Shown piece after piece: positions 1 to 6,855 of a DNA stretch of 20,870 nt. Every line of letters starts with the position of its first letter. Position 1 is the stretch's first letter. The translations under genes were made by a program, and so were the position numbers. The DNA is from Flammeovirgaceae bacterium UBA4659. GTDB taxonomy: Bacteria; Bacteroidota; Bacteroidia; Cytophagales; Cyclobacteriaceae. The stretch lies in assembly GCA_002405445.1 (NCBI GenBank), contig DHLV01000025.1, positions 40,673 to 61,542 on the forward strand. Reading direction: 5' to 3'. The notes beneath the pieces are model-generated. The model ran no database searches. It was not told the origin of the DNA and saw only the letters and a list, made by a program, of their open reading frames with translations.

Positions 1-543
1 ATATTACTCATCATCAACAAATGCGATTTGGCCAAGGGCTCGCAGATAGAAGATAAGATCGCCTACTGGAAGCCATTGGTAAACGCGAAGGAAATTATTC
101 CGGTTTCTGCACACAGCGGCCTGAATACCGACTTGCTGCTTCAAAAGATAAAAGAATATTTACCCAGTCATCCCGGCTATTACTCAAAAGACGAACTCAC
201 CGACAAGAGCGAACGCTTTTTTTCCTCTGAGATCATTCGTGAGAAGATATTCATGAACTACGACCAAGAGATTCCCTACAGCTCCGAAGTTGGGATTGAG
301 GCTTTTAAGGAAGAGGAAAAGATTATTCGCATTCGTGCCACTATTTATGTTGAGCGCGATTCGCAAAAAGGCATTTTGATTGGCAAAGGAGGAAGCTCAT
401 TGAAAAAAGTAGGCATTGAAGCCCGTAAGAGCATGGAAGAATTCTTCGGAAAACAAGTATTTTTAGAAACCCACGTGAAAGTGGCCGACAACTGGAGAAA
501 ACAGAAATTGAAGTTAAGGCATTTTGGATATTTAGATAACTAG
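1..543 (+). CDS. era: GTPase Era, 3' part (ribosome assembly)
   Basis: Era is a GTPase that binds the 3' end of 16S rRNA and helps 30S subunit maturation. The reading frame is open from base 1, so the N-terminus lies outside the window. The visible 180 residues begin in the G domain with the G4 motif NKCD at about residues 7-10. A type 2 KH RNA-binding domain follows, with the GxxG loop inside IGKGGSS (bases about 379-399), and the protein ends with the Era-like tail KLRHFGYLDN. The G1-G3 motifs are not in the window. The gene sits directly upstream of der, an order often seen in Bacteroidota. A TTG at base 28 could be mistaken for a start, but it lies inside the G domain just after the NKCD motif. 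Confidence 0.95.
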   Translation: MLLIINKCDLAKGSQIEDKIAYWKPLVNAKEIIPVSAHSGLNTDLLLQKIKEYLPSHPGYYSKDELTDKSERFFSSEIIREKIFMNYDQEIPYSSEVGIEAFKEEEKIIRIRATIYVERDSQKGILIGKGGSSLKKVGIEARKSMEEFFGKQVFLETHVKVADNWRKQKLKLRHFGYLDN

Positions 544-613
544 TCGATAGTCCATTGTCAATAGCCAATAGTCGGTAGACTGTTGACTATTGATAGGCTA
601 TCGACTATCGAGC
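541..613. repeat. 7-bp-periodic inverted repeat between era and der
   Basis: From base 542 the sequence runs in 7-base steps resembling AGTCnAT: agtcgat, agtccat, tgtcaat, agccaat, agtcggt (542-576). It then turns into the reverse complement, ATnGACT-like steps gttgact (582-588), attgata (589-595), atcgact (600-606) and atcgagc (607-613). Bases 541-550 pair perfectly with 598-607, and 566-573 pair with 585-592, so a long imperfect hairpin can form. It starts in the era stop codon and ends just before the der ATG. It could act as a folded RNA between the two genes or be a dispersed genomic repeat. The function is unknown. Confidence 0.75.
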
Positions 614-618
614 GAATT

Positions 619-1926
619 ATGGCAAACATTGTAGCAATTGTAGGCAGGCCCAACGTAGGCAAATCCACGTTCTTCAACCGTTTGGTGGAGCAACGGAGCG
701 CCATTATGGACGACATGCCGGGTGTTACACGCGATAGACACTATGGCTATGCGCAGTGGACTAATAAGTTTTTTACGGTGATAGATACCGGTGGCTACGT
801 AACCGGCTCTGACGACAAATTTGAATCGCAAATCAGGAGGCAGGTTGAACTCGCTTTGGATGAAGCCACTGCAGTGATCTTTATGGTAGACTGCAAAGAT
901 GGCCTTACCGGTTACGATAAGGAGTTTGCAAAAGTCATTCGCAAGTCGAAAAAACCCGTGTTTGTGGCAGCCAATAAGGCCGATACGCCAACCAAAACGT
1001 TGGAAGCCGCGGAGTTTTACGAACTGAATTTGGGCGAGGTGTTTGCAATTTCTGCCGAGAACGGAAGCGGCACCGGAGAATTGCTAGACGAGCTGGTGAA
1101 AGTGTTTCCGTCTGAAGACCCAGAAGACCCTGATGCTGGCATTCCAAAGATTGCCATTGTAGGCCGCCCGAATGCCGGCAAGTCATCATTGTTGAACATG
1201 TTATTGGGGCAGGAACGAAGTATCGTTACAGATGTTGCGGGCACCACACGCGATGCCATCCACTCGCGTTACAAGCTTTACGGCAAAGACTTTATTTTGA
1301 TTGATACAGCGGGCATACGCAAAAAAGGAAAGGTGAAGGAAGATGTGGAATTTTACTCCGTGCTGCGGTCGCTGCGCGCACTGGAAGAGAGCGATGTGTG
1401 CATTGTTGTGATTGATGCCGAGCGCGGGCTTGAGTCGCAAGATGTTAACATCATCGCCCTGGCGCAAAAGCAAAACAAGGGCATTGTTGTAATGGTGAAT
1501 AAGTGGGATTTGATTGAGAAAGATGGCAAAACAGCCGACAAATTGAAGAAAGACATGCTCGCGAAACTGGCCCCCATTGATTACATTCCATTTGTTTTCG
1601 CCTCTGCGCTTACCAAGCAGCGCATTTTTCAGGTCATTGAAAAAGCGGTGCAGGTGTACGGCAACAAAACCAAGAAAGTGCCCACATCTGAGCTAAACGA
1701 TGCTCTCTTGCCCGAGATTGTACATTATCCGCCTGCAGCCATCAAGGGAAAGCACATCCAAATCAAGTACGTGACGCAGGTGGCGGCAAAATCGCCCGCT
1801 TTTGCTTTCTTTTGTAACCTCCCCCAATACATACAGGAGTCTTACATGCGCTTTTTGGAGAACCGCATCCGCGAGAAGTTTGACTTTGAAGGCGTTCCGG
1901 TAAGGCTGTTTTTCCGAAAGAAATAG
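619..1926 (+). CDS. der: GTPase Der (EngA), ribosome assembly
   Basis: Der is a double GTPase needed for 50S subunit maturation. With the ATG at 619 the protein has 435 residues, the usual family length. The first G domain has GRPNVGKS (9-16), DTGG (56-59) and NKAD (119-122). The second has GRPNAGKS (182-189), DTAG (229-232) and NKWD (294-297). A KH-like C-terminal domain follows, ending in FEGVPVRLFFRKK. A TTG at 583 extends the frame by 12 codons, but those codons come from the 7-bp inverted repeat, and MANIVAIVGRPNVGKS is the standard Der start, so the ATG is preferred. Probably co-transcribed with era. Confidence 0.97.
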   Translation: MANIVAIVGRPNVGKSTFFNRLVEQRSAIMDDMPGVTRDRHYGYAQWTNKFFTVIDTGGYVTGSDDKFESQIRRQVELALDEATAVIFMVDCKDGLTGYDKEFAKVIRKSKKPVFVAANKADTPTKTLEAAEFYELNLGEVFAISAENGSGTGELLDELVKVFPSEDPEDPDAGIPKIAIVGRPNAGKSSLLNMLLGQERSIVTDVAGTTRDAIHSRYKLYGKDFILIDTAGIRKKGKVKEDVEFYSVLRSLRALEESDVCIVVIDAERGLESQDVNIIALAQKQNKGIVVMVNKWDLIEKDGKTADKLKKDMLAKLAPIDYIPFVFASALTKQRIFQVIEKAVQVYGNKTKKVPTSELNDALLPEIVHYPPAAIKGKHIQIKYVTQVAAKSPAFAFFCNLPQYIQESYMRFLENRIREKFDFEGVPVRLFFRKK

Positions 1927-2020
1927 GGTAGCAAACGATTGAGATACCTGTTTAACGGTCGAAATTCTTTAAAAATGGTAATAATTTTACATGCACCGTA
2001 TCAAAATACCGCACAGCTAT

Positions 2021-2028
2021 TATATTTG
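2021..2028 (+). promoter_or_regulatory. -7 promoter box (TATATTTG)
   Basis: TATATTTG matches the Bacteroidota -7 consensus TAnnTTTG exactly and lies 26 bases upstream of the ATG at 2055. No clear TTG-type -33 element is seen at the expected distance. It most likely drives the small lipoprotein gene alone, since a terminator follows that gene. Confidence 0.55.
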
Positions 2029-2054
2029 CGCAAATTTTAAATAACCTGTAAACT

Positions 2055-2240
2055 ATGAAAAAATTCATCGCATCTGTTATCGTATGCGGCTTTGCTGTGG
2101 CAATGGTTGCATGTGGTGGCAAAAAGGAGGAGGCTGCCTCTACTGTAGATTCAGTAAAGACTGCCGTTGACTCAGCTGCTACTACAGTTGATTCTACTGT
2201 AAATGCAGTGGTTGACTCTGCTAAGGCAGCAGTGAAGTAA
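2055..2240 (+). CDS. Small lipoprotein with VDS heptad repeats
   Basis: A 61-residue protein of no named family. The N-terminus is a lipoprotein signal (KK, then a hydrophobic stretch) ending in a lipobox-like MVAC with the cysteine at residue 20, so the mature peptide should be only about 42 residues and membrane-anchored. After a charged GGKKEE linker it repeats a 7-residue unit starting with VDS: VDSVKTA, VDSAATT, VDSTVNA, then VVDSAKAAVK. Such a heptad pattern rich in Ala and Val suggests an amphipathic helix or a small coiled coil. The repeats use different synonymous codons, so they are not a recent duplication. It is a single-gene unit, flanked by its own -7 box and a strong terminator, which suggests substantial independent expression. 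A role as a small envelope protein is an inference. Confidence 0.8.
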   Translation: MKKFIASVIVCGFAVAMVACGGKKEEAASTVDSVKTAVDSAATTVDSTVNAVVDSAKAAVK

Positions 2241-2268
2241 TCAATCCTTTAAAGATTGTATTCCCGGG

Positions 2269-2301
2269 AAGGCTTTAGAGATAAAGCCTTTTTTCTTTTT
2301 T
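2269..2301 (+). terminator. Rho-independent terminator
   Basis: AAGGCTTTA (2269-2277) pairs with TAAAGCCTT (2282-2290) as a perfect 9-bp stem closed by a GAGA tetraloop, followed by TTTTCTTTTTT. This is a textbook intrinsic terminator 28 bases after the small lipoprotein stop codon, and the clearest terminator in the window. Confidence 0.9.
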
Positions 2302-2369
2302 ATTCCGGCTGTGTTCTCGAAGCATGATACGCTTCTGACATCCCTTTTTCCGAAGTACCGAGTTGTTTA

Positions 2370-2993
2370 GTGGAACGAGAAAGAACCAGAACACTTCTTG
2401 AAAAGCACCTGCCGCCTGCCGCAGTGGCATATTGCTTTGATTTGTTTCAAGCCTATTTGTTTGATTTCAAAACCACCAAAACCCGGCAGTCCAAGGTGGG
2501 AGATTTTACCTTTCGTGCCGGGCGCAGGCAGCAGATCACCATCAATGCTGATTTGCATCCCTATCTTTTTCTAACTACCTATTTGCACGAGGTGGCACAT
2601 TTGATCGTCCACCTGCAATTTGGCCACCGTGTGGAGGCCCACGGACCACAGTGGAAAAACACTTTCAAACAGGTAATGGCACCCATGCTCAACGAAGAGG
2701 TTTACCCTAAACCATTGCTTTTGCTTTTGAAGCGACACATGGAAAACCCCAAGGCATCGAGCTATTCTGATTCAAAGCTCACAGCAGCGTTTCGAAGGTA
2801 CGATGCCGCAAAGGCTTGCGTGACCCTGCTGTCGCACCTGCCTGTGGGCACGATTTTTCAGTTGCAGAAGCGTTGGTTTAAAAAGGGGGAAATAAAACGC
2901 ACACGGGCACTCTGTGTGGAATTAAAAACCAGAAAGAAGTACCTGGTGCCGCTAGATGTCGAAGTAGGCAGCGCACAGTTGGGAATTTTTTAG
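2370..2993 (+). CDS. SprT-like zinc metalloprotease domain protein
   Basis: A 207-residue protein with the SprT fold signature. The zinc motif HEVAH is at residues 73-77, and a second conserved region with HGPQW (from H91) supplies the probable third ligand. SprT/Spartan proteins cleave DNA-bound proteins in eukaryotes, but the role of the bacterial family is not well established. The C-terminal part (about 150-207) is basic with beta-type patterns (FQLQKRWFKKGEIKRTR), in place of the zinc-ribbon tail of some relatives; no CxxC pair is visible. The GTG at 2370 is the only reasonable start, because the frame is closed upstream by a TGA at 2325. No clear promoter box was found. Cytoplasmic, as there is no signal peptide. 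Confidence 0.85.
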   Translation: MERERTRTLLEKHLPPAAVAYCFDLFQAYLFDFKTTKTRQSKVGDFTFRAGRRQQITINADLHPYLFLTTYLHEVAHLIVHLQFGHRVEAHGPQWKNTFKQVMAPMLNEEVYPKPLLLLLKRHMENPKASSYSDSKLTAAFRRYDAAKACVTLLSHLPVGTIFQLQKRWFKKGEIKRTRALCVELKTRKKYLVPLDVEVGSAQLGIF

Positions 2994-3003
2994 CCCGGAG
3001 TTG

Positions 3004-3141
3004 CTATTTGAAGGTATTTGTAACAACAATTCTAACCAACGGGTGACGAATCTTGCCGATACCGCGAGGATTGTCAGGATCAACCACCACAGTGAACATG
3101 AAAGAAAGTTTTTCGACAGCAATAACACCCAATGCTTTCAT
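3004..3141 (-). CDS. Possible small ORF, 45 residues (or gene remnant)
   Basis: This minus-strand frame reads MKALGVIAVEKLSFMFTVVV, then DPDNPRGIGKIRHPLVRIVV and a short end TNTFK. The alternating hydrophobic pattern around a DPDNPRG turn looks like a beta structure rather than random translation. The same frame stays open upstream of this ATG for a further 26 codons without another ATG. A near-match to the -7 box (TACTTTG) lies about 20 bases before the ATG. It ends 10 bases from the end of the convergent SprT-like gene. I do not recognise the family. It may be a small protein, or the surviving 3' end of a decayed gene. Confidence 0.3.
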   Translation of the reverse strand: MKALGVIAVEKLSFMFTVVVDPDNPRGIGKIRHPLVRIVVTNTFK

Positions 3142-3307
3142 TTCCAATCGCCAGCACAAAGTACAAGAAAGTCTAGGGATTTTTTTACGCAGGTGATTGA
3201 CCTGTGGTGTACCGTGATGTCATTTACGCTGAGGGGTTGAATGGCTGCATAGTTTGTTCACCTGGCTGCATAGGTTGATATGAACAAGTTCTCTTTTCGG
3301 GAGGCGA
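3142..3307. other. Intergenic stretch with a short direct repeat
   Basis: No convincing gene is seen here. The direct repeat GGCTGCATAG occurs at 3243-3252 and 3264-3273. The sequence TTGTTCA (3254-3260) has its reverse complement TGAACAA at 3281-3287, so a weak hairpin can form downstream of murQ. There is no T-tract that would make it a terminator on the minus strand. Confidence 0.4.
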
Positions 3308-4108
3308 TCATTTATTTGACTCAAGGGCCTTTCGTACACTACCGAATTTTTTGAGCAGTGCTTCTGCCTGCTCCTCTGATACATGAAGCTCGTCCATGAT
3401 CATTCTGACGCCACGGTTCACCAGTTTGTAATTGGTCAGTTGCATGTCCACCATCTTGTTGCCTTTTACGCGGCCCAGTTGAATCATGGCCGTGGTAGAG
3501 ATCATATTGAGAACAAGTTTCTGGGCGGTACCTGCTTTCATGCGCGTGCTGCCGGTTACAAACTCGGGGCCCACCACCACCTCTATGGGGTAGTCCACCT
3601 GGCTGGCGAGTTCGCTGCCTTCGTTACAAGTAATGCAACCGGTGGTGATGCCGTGCGCGCGCGCTTCTTTTACACCACCCATCACGTAAGGCGTACGGCC
3701 ACTGGCGGCAATGCCAACCAGAACATCGTTTTCACCGATATGGTGTTCTTGTAAATCCTTCCATGCCTGGTGTGGATCGTCCTCAGCATTTTCAACAGCT
3801 TTGCGGATGGCTGTATCTCCCCCGGCAATCAGGCCTACCACCTTGCCCTGTGGCACACCGTAGGTCGGAGGAATTTCTGAAGCATCCAAAATGCCCAGGC
3901 GCCCGCTGGTGCCTGCGCCAATGTAAAACAACCGACCACCCAGTTTCATCTTTACGCTCAGCACGTTTACCAAGGCTTCGATTTTTGGTATCACCTTTTC
4001 TACAGCCAGTGCCACACCCTTATCCTCACGGTTGATGTTTGTGAGCAGGTCGTGCACGGTCATGCCCTCGAGTTGCTGGTAATGCGATGATGATTCGGTG
4101 GTATTCAA
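3308..4108 (-). CDS. murQ: N-acetylmuramic acid 6-phosphate etherase MurQ
   Basis: MurQ cleaves the lactyl ether of MurNAc-6-phosphate to give GlcNAc-6-phosphate and D-lactate, a step in peptidoglycan recycling. The SIS-domain signature is intact: GAGTSGRLGILDASEIPPTYG-type motif from residue 64, GIAASGRTPYV (132-142) and VTGSTRMKAGTAQKL (184-198). The two catalytic glutamates of the E. coli enzyme (E83 and E114) correspond to E78 and E109. The length of 266 residues is shorter than the E. coli enzyme (298). The start is a TTG at 4106-4108. The frame stays open back to a TAG at 4151-4153 with no ATG or GTG, so a non-ATG start is required. Last gene of the RDD-kinase-murQ operon. Confidence 0.95.
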   Translation of the reverse strand: MNTTESSSHYQQLEGMTVHDLLTNINREDKGVALAVEKVIPKIEALVNVLSVKMKLGGRLFYIGAGTSGRLGILDASEIPPTYGVPQGKVVGLIAGGDTAIRKAVENAEDDPHQAWKDLQEHHIGENDVLVGIAASGRTPYVMGGVKEARAHGITTGCITCNEGSELASQVDYPIEVVVGPEFVTGSTRMKAGTAQKLVLNMISTTAMIQLGRVKGNKMVDMQLTNYKLVNRGVRMIMDELHVSEEQAEALLKKFGSVRKALESNK

Positions 4109-4154
4109 AGACGTTGGGGCTTGCGCTTCAGGTTCGATGAAAAATGTTTTCTAC

Positions 4155-4206
4155 AATCAAAAATCGTAATTCTCAAATCACAAATCAAATTACACATCAC
4201 AAATCC
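4155..4206. repeat. Degenerate 7-bp repeat in the murQ-kinase gap
   Basis: The gap between the kinase and murQ reads in 7-base steps resembling AATCnnA: aatcaaa (4155), aatcgta (4162), attctca (4169), aatcaca (4176), aatcaaa (4183), ttacaca (4190), then tcacaaatcc. It covers about half of the 88-base gap and runs into the kinase stop codon. The periodicity matches that of the era-der repeat, although the unit differs. Confidence 0.6.
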
Positions 4207-5039
4207 TTTTGATGGTACAGAGTAAGCCCTGCTATGGGCCCCTCTAAAATATTCTTTACGGTAATGCCCCTATCATTGGCTACCTGGCGCAACACATCGC
4301 TGAAGTAAAAGGCAATAGAGCCGGTAAAGTGCACTTTTGTTTGCAGGTAGTTGGTGTATTTCATCACATTGTTTGAATAGAATTGATCGAAACTTTTGTA
4401 AACCAACTGGTAGCAATAGGGTTCTTTCAGGTGCTGGAAGATGAACTTTGCAAAACTGGCTAGAAATGCACCGGGTTTTTCGTGCTGGTACACTTTTTCC
4501 AACACTTCCTCGCGCGACCATGGAAACCGCGCGTGGAATTGTGCAGCTAGTGTTTTCGGCATATTACCACGGAAGTAATCAAACACAATCTGCTTGCCCA
4601 TGGAGGTACCCGACCCCTCATCTGCCAGGATCCAACCCAGGTTTGCCACATTATCGATAATGCCCTCGCCATCGTACAGGCACGAGTTGGAGCCAGTGCC
4701 TAAAATGCACGCAATGCCGCGTTCATGCCCGCAAAGTGCCCGGGCAGCAGCCAGTAAATCCCAGCCGATTTCAATTGTTGCGTTCGGATAATGTTCTGCA
4801 AATGCCGACTGAATCAATTGTTGGTTTTTTTCAGAAGACACCCCTGTGCCGTAATAAAATATCTTGGTAACGGCCTCGGTCGTCAACGGTACCAGTGAGT
4901 CTCTGATAACAGATTGTAAATGTTCGAGCGGCTGGTAATACGGATTGAAGCCCGGGGTGTGCGCTTGCTGCACTTCACCGTTTTTCAGCAACAGACGCCA
5001 GTCAATCTTTGAACCGCCACTATCGGCTATGATGATCAC
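4197..5039 (-). CDS. BadF/BadG-family amino-sugar kinase (GlcNAc/MurNAc type)
   Basis: A 280-residue member of the BadF/BadG/BcrA/BcrD ATPase family within the ASKHA fold. The phosphate-1 motif ADSGGSKIDW is at 5-14, a WDLLAAARA segment (93-101) carries the likely catalytic Asp94, and the phosphate-2 motif ILGTGSNSC is at 112-120. GWILADEGSGTSMGK (135-149) follows, and the adenosine motif FTGSIAFYF lies near the C-terminus. Relatives phosphorylate GlcNAc or MurNAc. MurK in Tannerella forsythia works with MurQ, and the adjacency to murQ suggests the same here: the kinase makes MurNAc-6-phosphate, the MurQ substrate. Sugar specificity cannot be read from sequence. The start is GTG at 5037-5039, 12 bases after the RDD gene stop. 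Confidence 0.88.
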   Translation of the reverse strand: MIIIADSGGSKIDWRLLLKNGEVQQAHTPGFNPYYQPLEHLQSVIRDSLVPLTTEAVTKIFYYGTGVSSEKNQQLIQSAFAEHYPNATIEIGWDLLAAARALCGHERGIACILGTGSNSCLYDGEGIIDNVANLGWILADEGSGTSMGKQIVFDYFRGNMPKTLAAQFHARFPWSREEVLEKVYQHEKPGAFLASFAKFIFQHLKEPYCYQLVYKSFDQFYSNNVMKYTNYLQTKVHFTGSIAFYFSDVLRQVANDRGITVKNILEGPIAGLTLYHQKDL

Positions 5040-5051
5040 AGGTACAGTTTT

Positions 5052-5765
5052 TTATGATAATGACGAAAGATGGTGATAATCTTTGATAAGCGTATACAAA
5101 AATTTGACCGGTGGAAAATCGGTTCTTATGCCCAACTGATTTTTGACTTTTTCAGTGAGCGCAAGCATTGGCTTGGAATTGCCCAATTCGCGGTTGATTT
5201 CAAGGGATCGCTGGATCAATTCAACATCAGCGGGGTTGAGCTGCACGGCTTGTGGGAAGATAACTTCATAGCTGACCTCCGGTGAAATGAAAGCACTTTG
5301 TGCTGACATCGTTTTTTCTTCTTCTAACTTGACCACTGTGGTGCCTGCCACCATGTCGCCAATACGCTGGCCCTTGCCACTGGCAATCACAGCCAACATG
5401 GCAAAGAGTCCACTTGCGAAATTCAATTCGAACAATCCAAACAGCCATCGTAAAATGTACCCGCCCAAAGTAGCAGGTGTTCCATCTATCCGCACCACTT
5501 TGATGTTCATGGCGCGTTTGCCGGGCGTCTGCCCATCCATCAAAATTTCAAACAGGGGTTTGTAAAACATATAAGGCAGAGCCAACAGGGTGATCAACAG
5601 CCAGATTGCCTCTATGTCGAGACTTGACAACAAGGCCACCATTGCGATCAGGTAAACGATGTAGATCAGAAGGTCGATGATGTAACCTAGAATTCTATCG
5701 CCCACGCTGGCCAACGGATAGTGGATAAATACATTTTGAGTCGTTCGAACCGCAATAGTGTACAT
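5052..5765 (-). CDS. RDD-family membrane protein
   Basis: A 237-residue protein with an N-terminal RDD domain: the conserved Arg in GDRILGYIIDLLIY (22-35) with Asp31 in the first membrane helix, a second helix around 54-68, MDGQTPGKRAMNIKVV (76-91), then LRWLFGLFE (105-113) and KGQRIGDMVAGTTVVK (131-146). RDD proteins are poorly understood; some act as ion antiporters or transport-like membrane proteins. After residue 150 comes a soluble helical tail of about 85 residues, predicted cytoplasmic, not recognised as a domain. The ATG at 5763-5765 has a good -7 box 20 bases upstream. It is divergent from the SpoIIM-like gene and heads the kinase-murQ operon. Confidence 0.9.
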   Translation of the reverse strand: MYTIAVRTTQNVFIHYPLASVGDRILGYIIDLLIYIVYLIAMVALLSSLDIEAIWLLITLLALPYMFYKPLFEILMDGQTPGKRAMNIKVVRIDGTPATLGGYILRWLFGLFELNFASGLFAMLAVIASGKGQRIGDMVAGTTVVKLEEEKTMSAQSAFISPEVSYEVIFPQAVQLNPADVELIQRSLEINRELGNSKPMLALTEKVKNQLGIRTDFPPVKFLYTLIKDYHHLSSLS

Positions 5766-5784
5766 GATATTCTAATCAGGCCGT

Positions 5785-5792
5785 CAAATGTA
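5785..5792 (-). promoter_or_regulatory. -7 promoter box for RDD-kinase-murQ (TACATTTG)
   Basis: On the minus strand TACATTTG matches TAnnTTTG exactly and ends 20 bases before the RDD gene ATG. A TTG followed by a T-run lies 22 bases further upstream and could serve as the -33 element, though the spacing is slightly long. It sits in the 127-base divergent region shared with the SpoIIM-like operon. Confidence 0.6.
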
Positions 5793-5892
5793 GTCAACCG
5801 CAGATTTAAAAAAACAATATTGCTTTAACATTTATTTGATTTCGGGTTGCATACCAAACTCCTGCGTTCTATCTTCCAGCCACAAATTCAGC

Positions 5893-6855
5893 ATGCGCGA
5901 GTCGTCCTTTATACAACGCAACAAACCAAGGTGGGAGCAATTTGAAAAGGTAGTGAACCGGCAAGGGCAGGCCCAGCCCGATCAACTGGCAGAGTTGTTC
6001 ATTCAGATTACGGATGATCTTTCATTTGCACGAACGCAATACCCGGCCAGCCGCACCACGCGTTACCTCAATTCTTTGGCCAGCAAAATCCATTTGGAGA
6101 TTTACAAGAGTAAAAAAGAAGAAGCCAGCCGTTTTATTACATTTTGGAAAACGGAGGTGCCAGAGGTGATGTGGCGTGCGCGAAAGCCTATGCTATATGC
6201 ATTGTTGGTTTTTTTCGTTGCCATTGCCGTTGGCGTTGTGTCTGTGGCCAATGATGACACTTTTGTACGATTGATTTTAGGGGACGATTATGTCGCTATG
6301 ACGATGGAAAATATCAAGTCCGGAAATCCAACTGGTGTTTACTCCAAAGCCGGGCCAATTGAAATGTTTTTCAGCATCACCCTCAACAACATCATGGTTT
6401 CGTTTCGGGTATTTGTAAATGGCTTGCTTGCTTCGCTGGGCACAGGCCTTTCTTTGTTTTATAATGGGTTGATGGTGGGTGCGTTTGTCACCTTTTTTTA
6501 CCAGCAGCATCAACTCTCACAGGCGTTCCCGGTGATTATGTTGCATGGCACCATCGAACTTACTTCGATTGTGATTGCAGGAGCAGCCGGTTTTTTGATG
6601 GGCAACAGCATCTTGTTTCCGGGCACCTATTCCCGCATGGCATCATTTAAAAAAGGCGCGCTGGATGGAATGAAAATTGTGATGGGCCTTGTGCCGTTTT
6701 TTGTGATGGCGGGCTTTATTGAATCTTTTATCACCCGTTATGCTTTTATGCACTGGAGCTTAAAAACGCTGATCATAGGCTTTTCAGCAGCATTAATGAT
6801 TTTTTACTTTATCATTTACCCTGCACAACTACAAAAGAGATGGAAACGTTCGTAG
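5893..6855 (+). CDS. SpoIIM-like (DUF95) integral membrane protein
   Basis: A 320-residue protein when started at the ATG at 5893; a TTG at 5836 in the same frame adds 19 residues unlike the family N-terminus (MRESSFIQRNKPRWEQFE is typical). About 100 soluble N-terminal residues are followed by a membrane helix near 99-118 and then several more helices. SpoIIM-family motifs are NNIMVSFRVFVNG (165-177) and HGTIELTSIVIAGAAGF (218-234). SpoIIM in Bacillus anchors the SpoIID and SpoIIP peptidoglycan hydrolases during engulfment; Bacteroidota do not sporulate, so the role here must differ. First gene of a six-gene operon. Its stop overlaps the start of the next gene by 16 bases, which suggests translational coupling. 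Confidence 0.85.
   Translation: MRESSFIQRNKPRWEQFEKVVNRQGQAQPDQLAELFIQITDDLSFARTQYPASRTTRYLNSLASKIHLEIYKSKKEEASRFITFWKTEVPEVMWRARKPMLYALLVFFVAIAVGVVSVANDDTFVRLILGDDYVAMTMENIKSGNPTGVYSKAGPIEMFFSITLNNIMVSFRVFVNGLLASLGTGLSLFYNGLMVGAFVTFFYQQHQLSQAFPVIMLHGTIELTSIVIAGAAGFLMGNSILFPGTYSRMASFKKGALDGMKIVMGLVPFFVMAGFIESFITRYAFMHWSLKTLIIGFSAALMIFYFIIYPAQLQKRWKRS

Noticed and set aside
583..618. TTG-initiated N-terminal extension of Der
   Set aside because: The 12 extra codons are a translation of the 7-bp inverted repeat, and the ATG at 619 gives the normal Der N-terminus.
2320..2336. GAAGC/GCTTC hairpin upstream of the SprT-like gene as a riboswitch
   Set aside because: A five-base stem with a seven-base loop is expected by chance, and no conserved aptamer features are seen.
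3001..3240. 79-residue plus-strand ORF after the SprT-like gene
   Set aside because: TTG start, no domain, His/Asn/Arg-rich random-looking composition, no promoter; the opposite strand reads better.
3243..3287. Possible terminator or mobile-element end from the GGCTGCATAG direct repeat and TTGTTCA/TGAACAA pair
   Set aside because: Short stems, no T-tract, no transposase gene nearby and no target duplication.
5836..5892. TTG-initiated extension of the SpoIIM-like protein
   Set aside because: The extra 19 residues do not resemble the family; the ATG at 5893 does.
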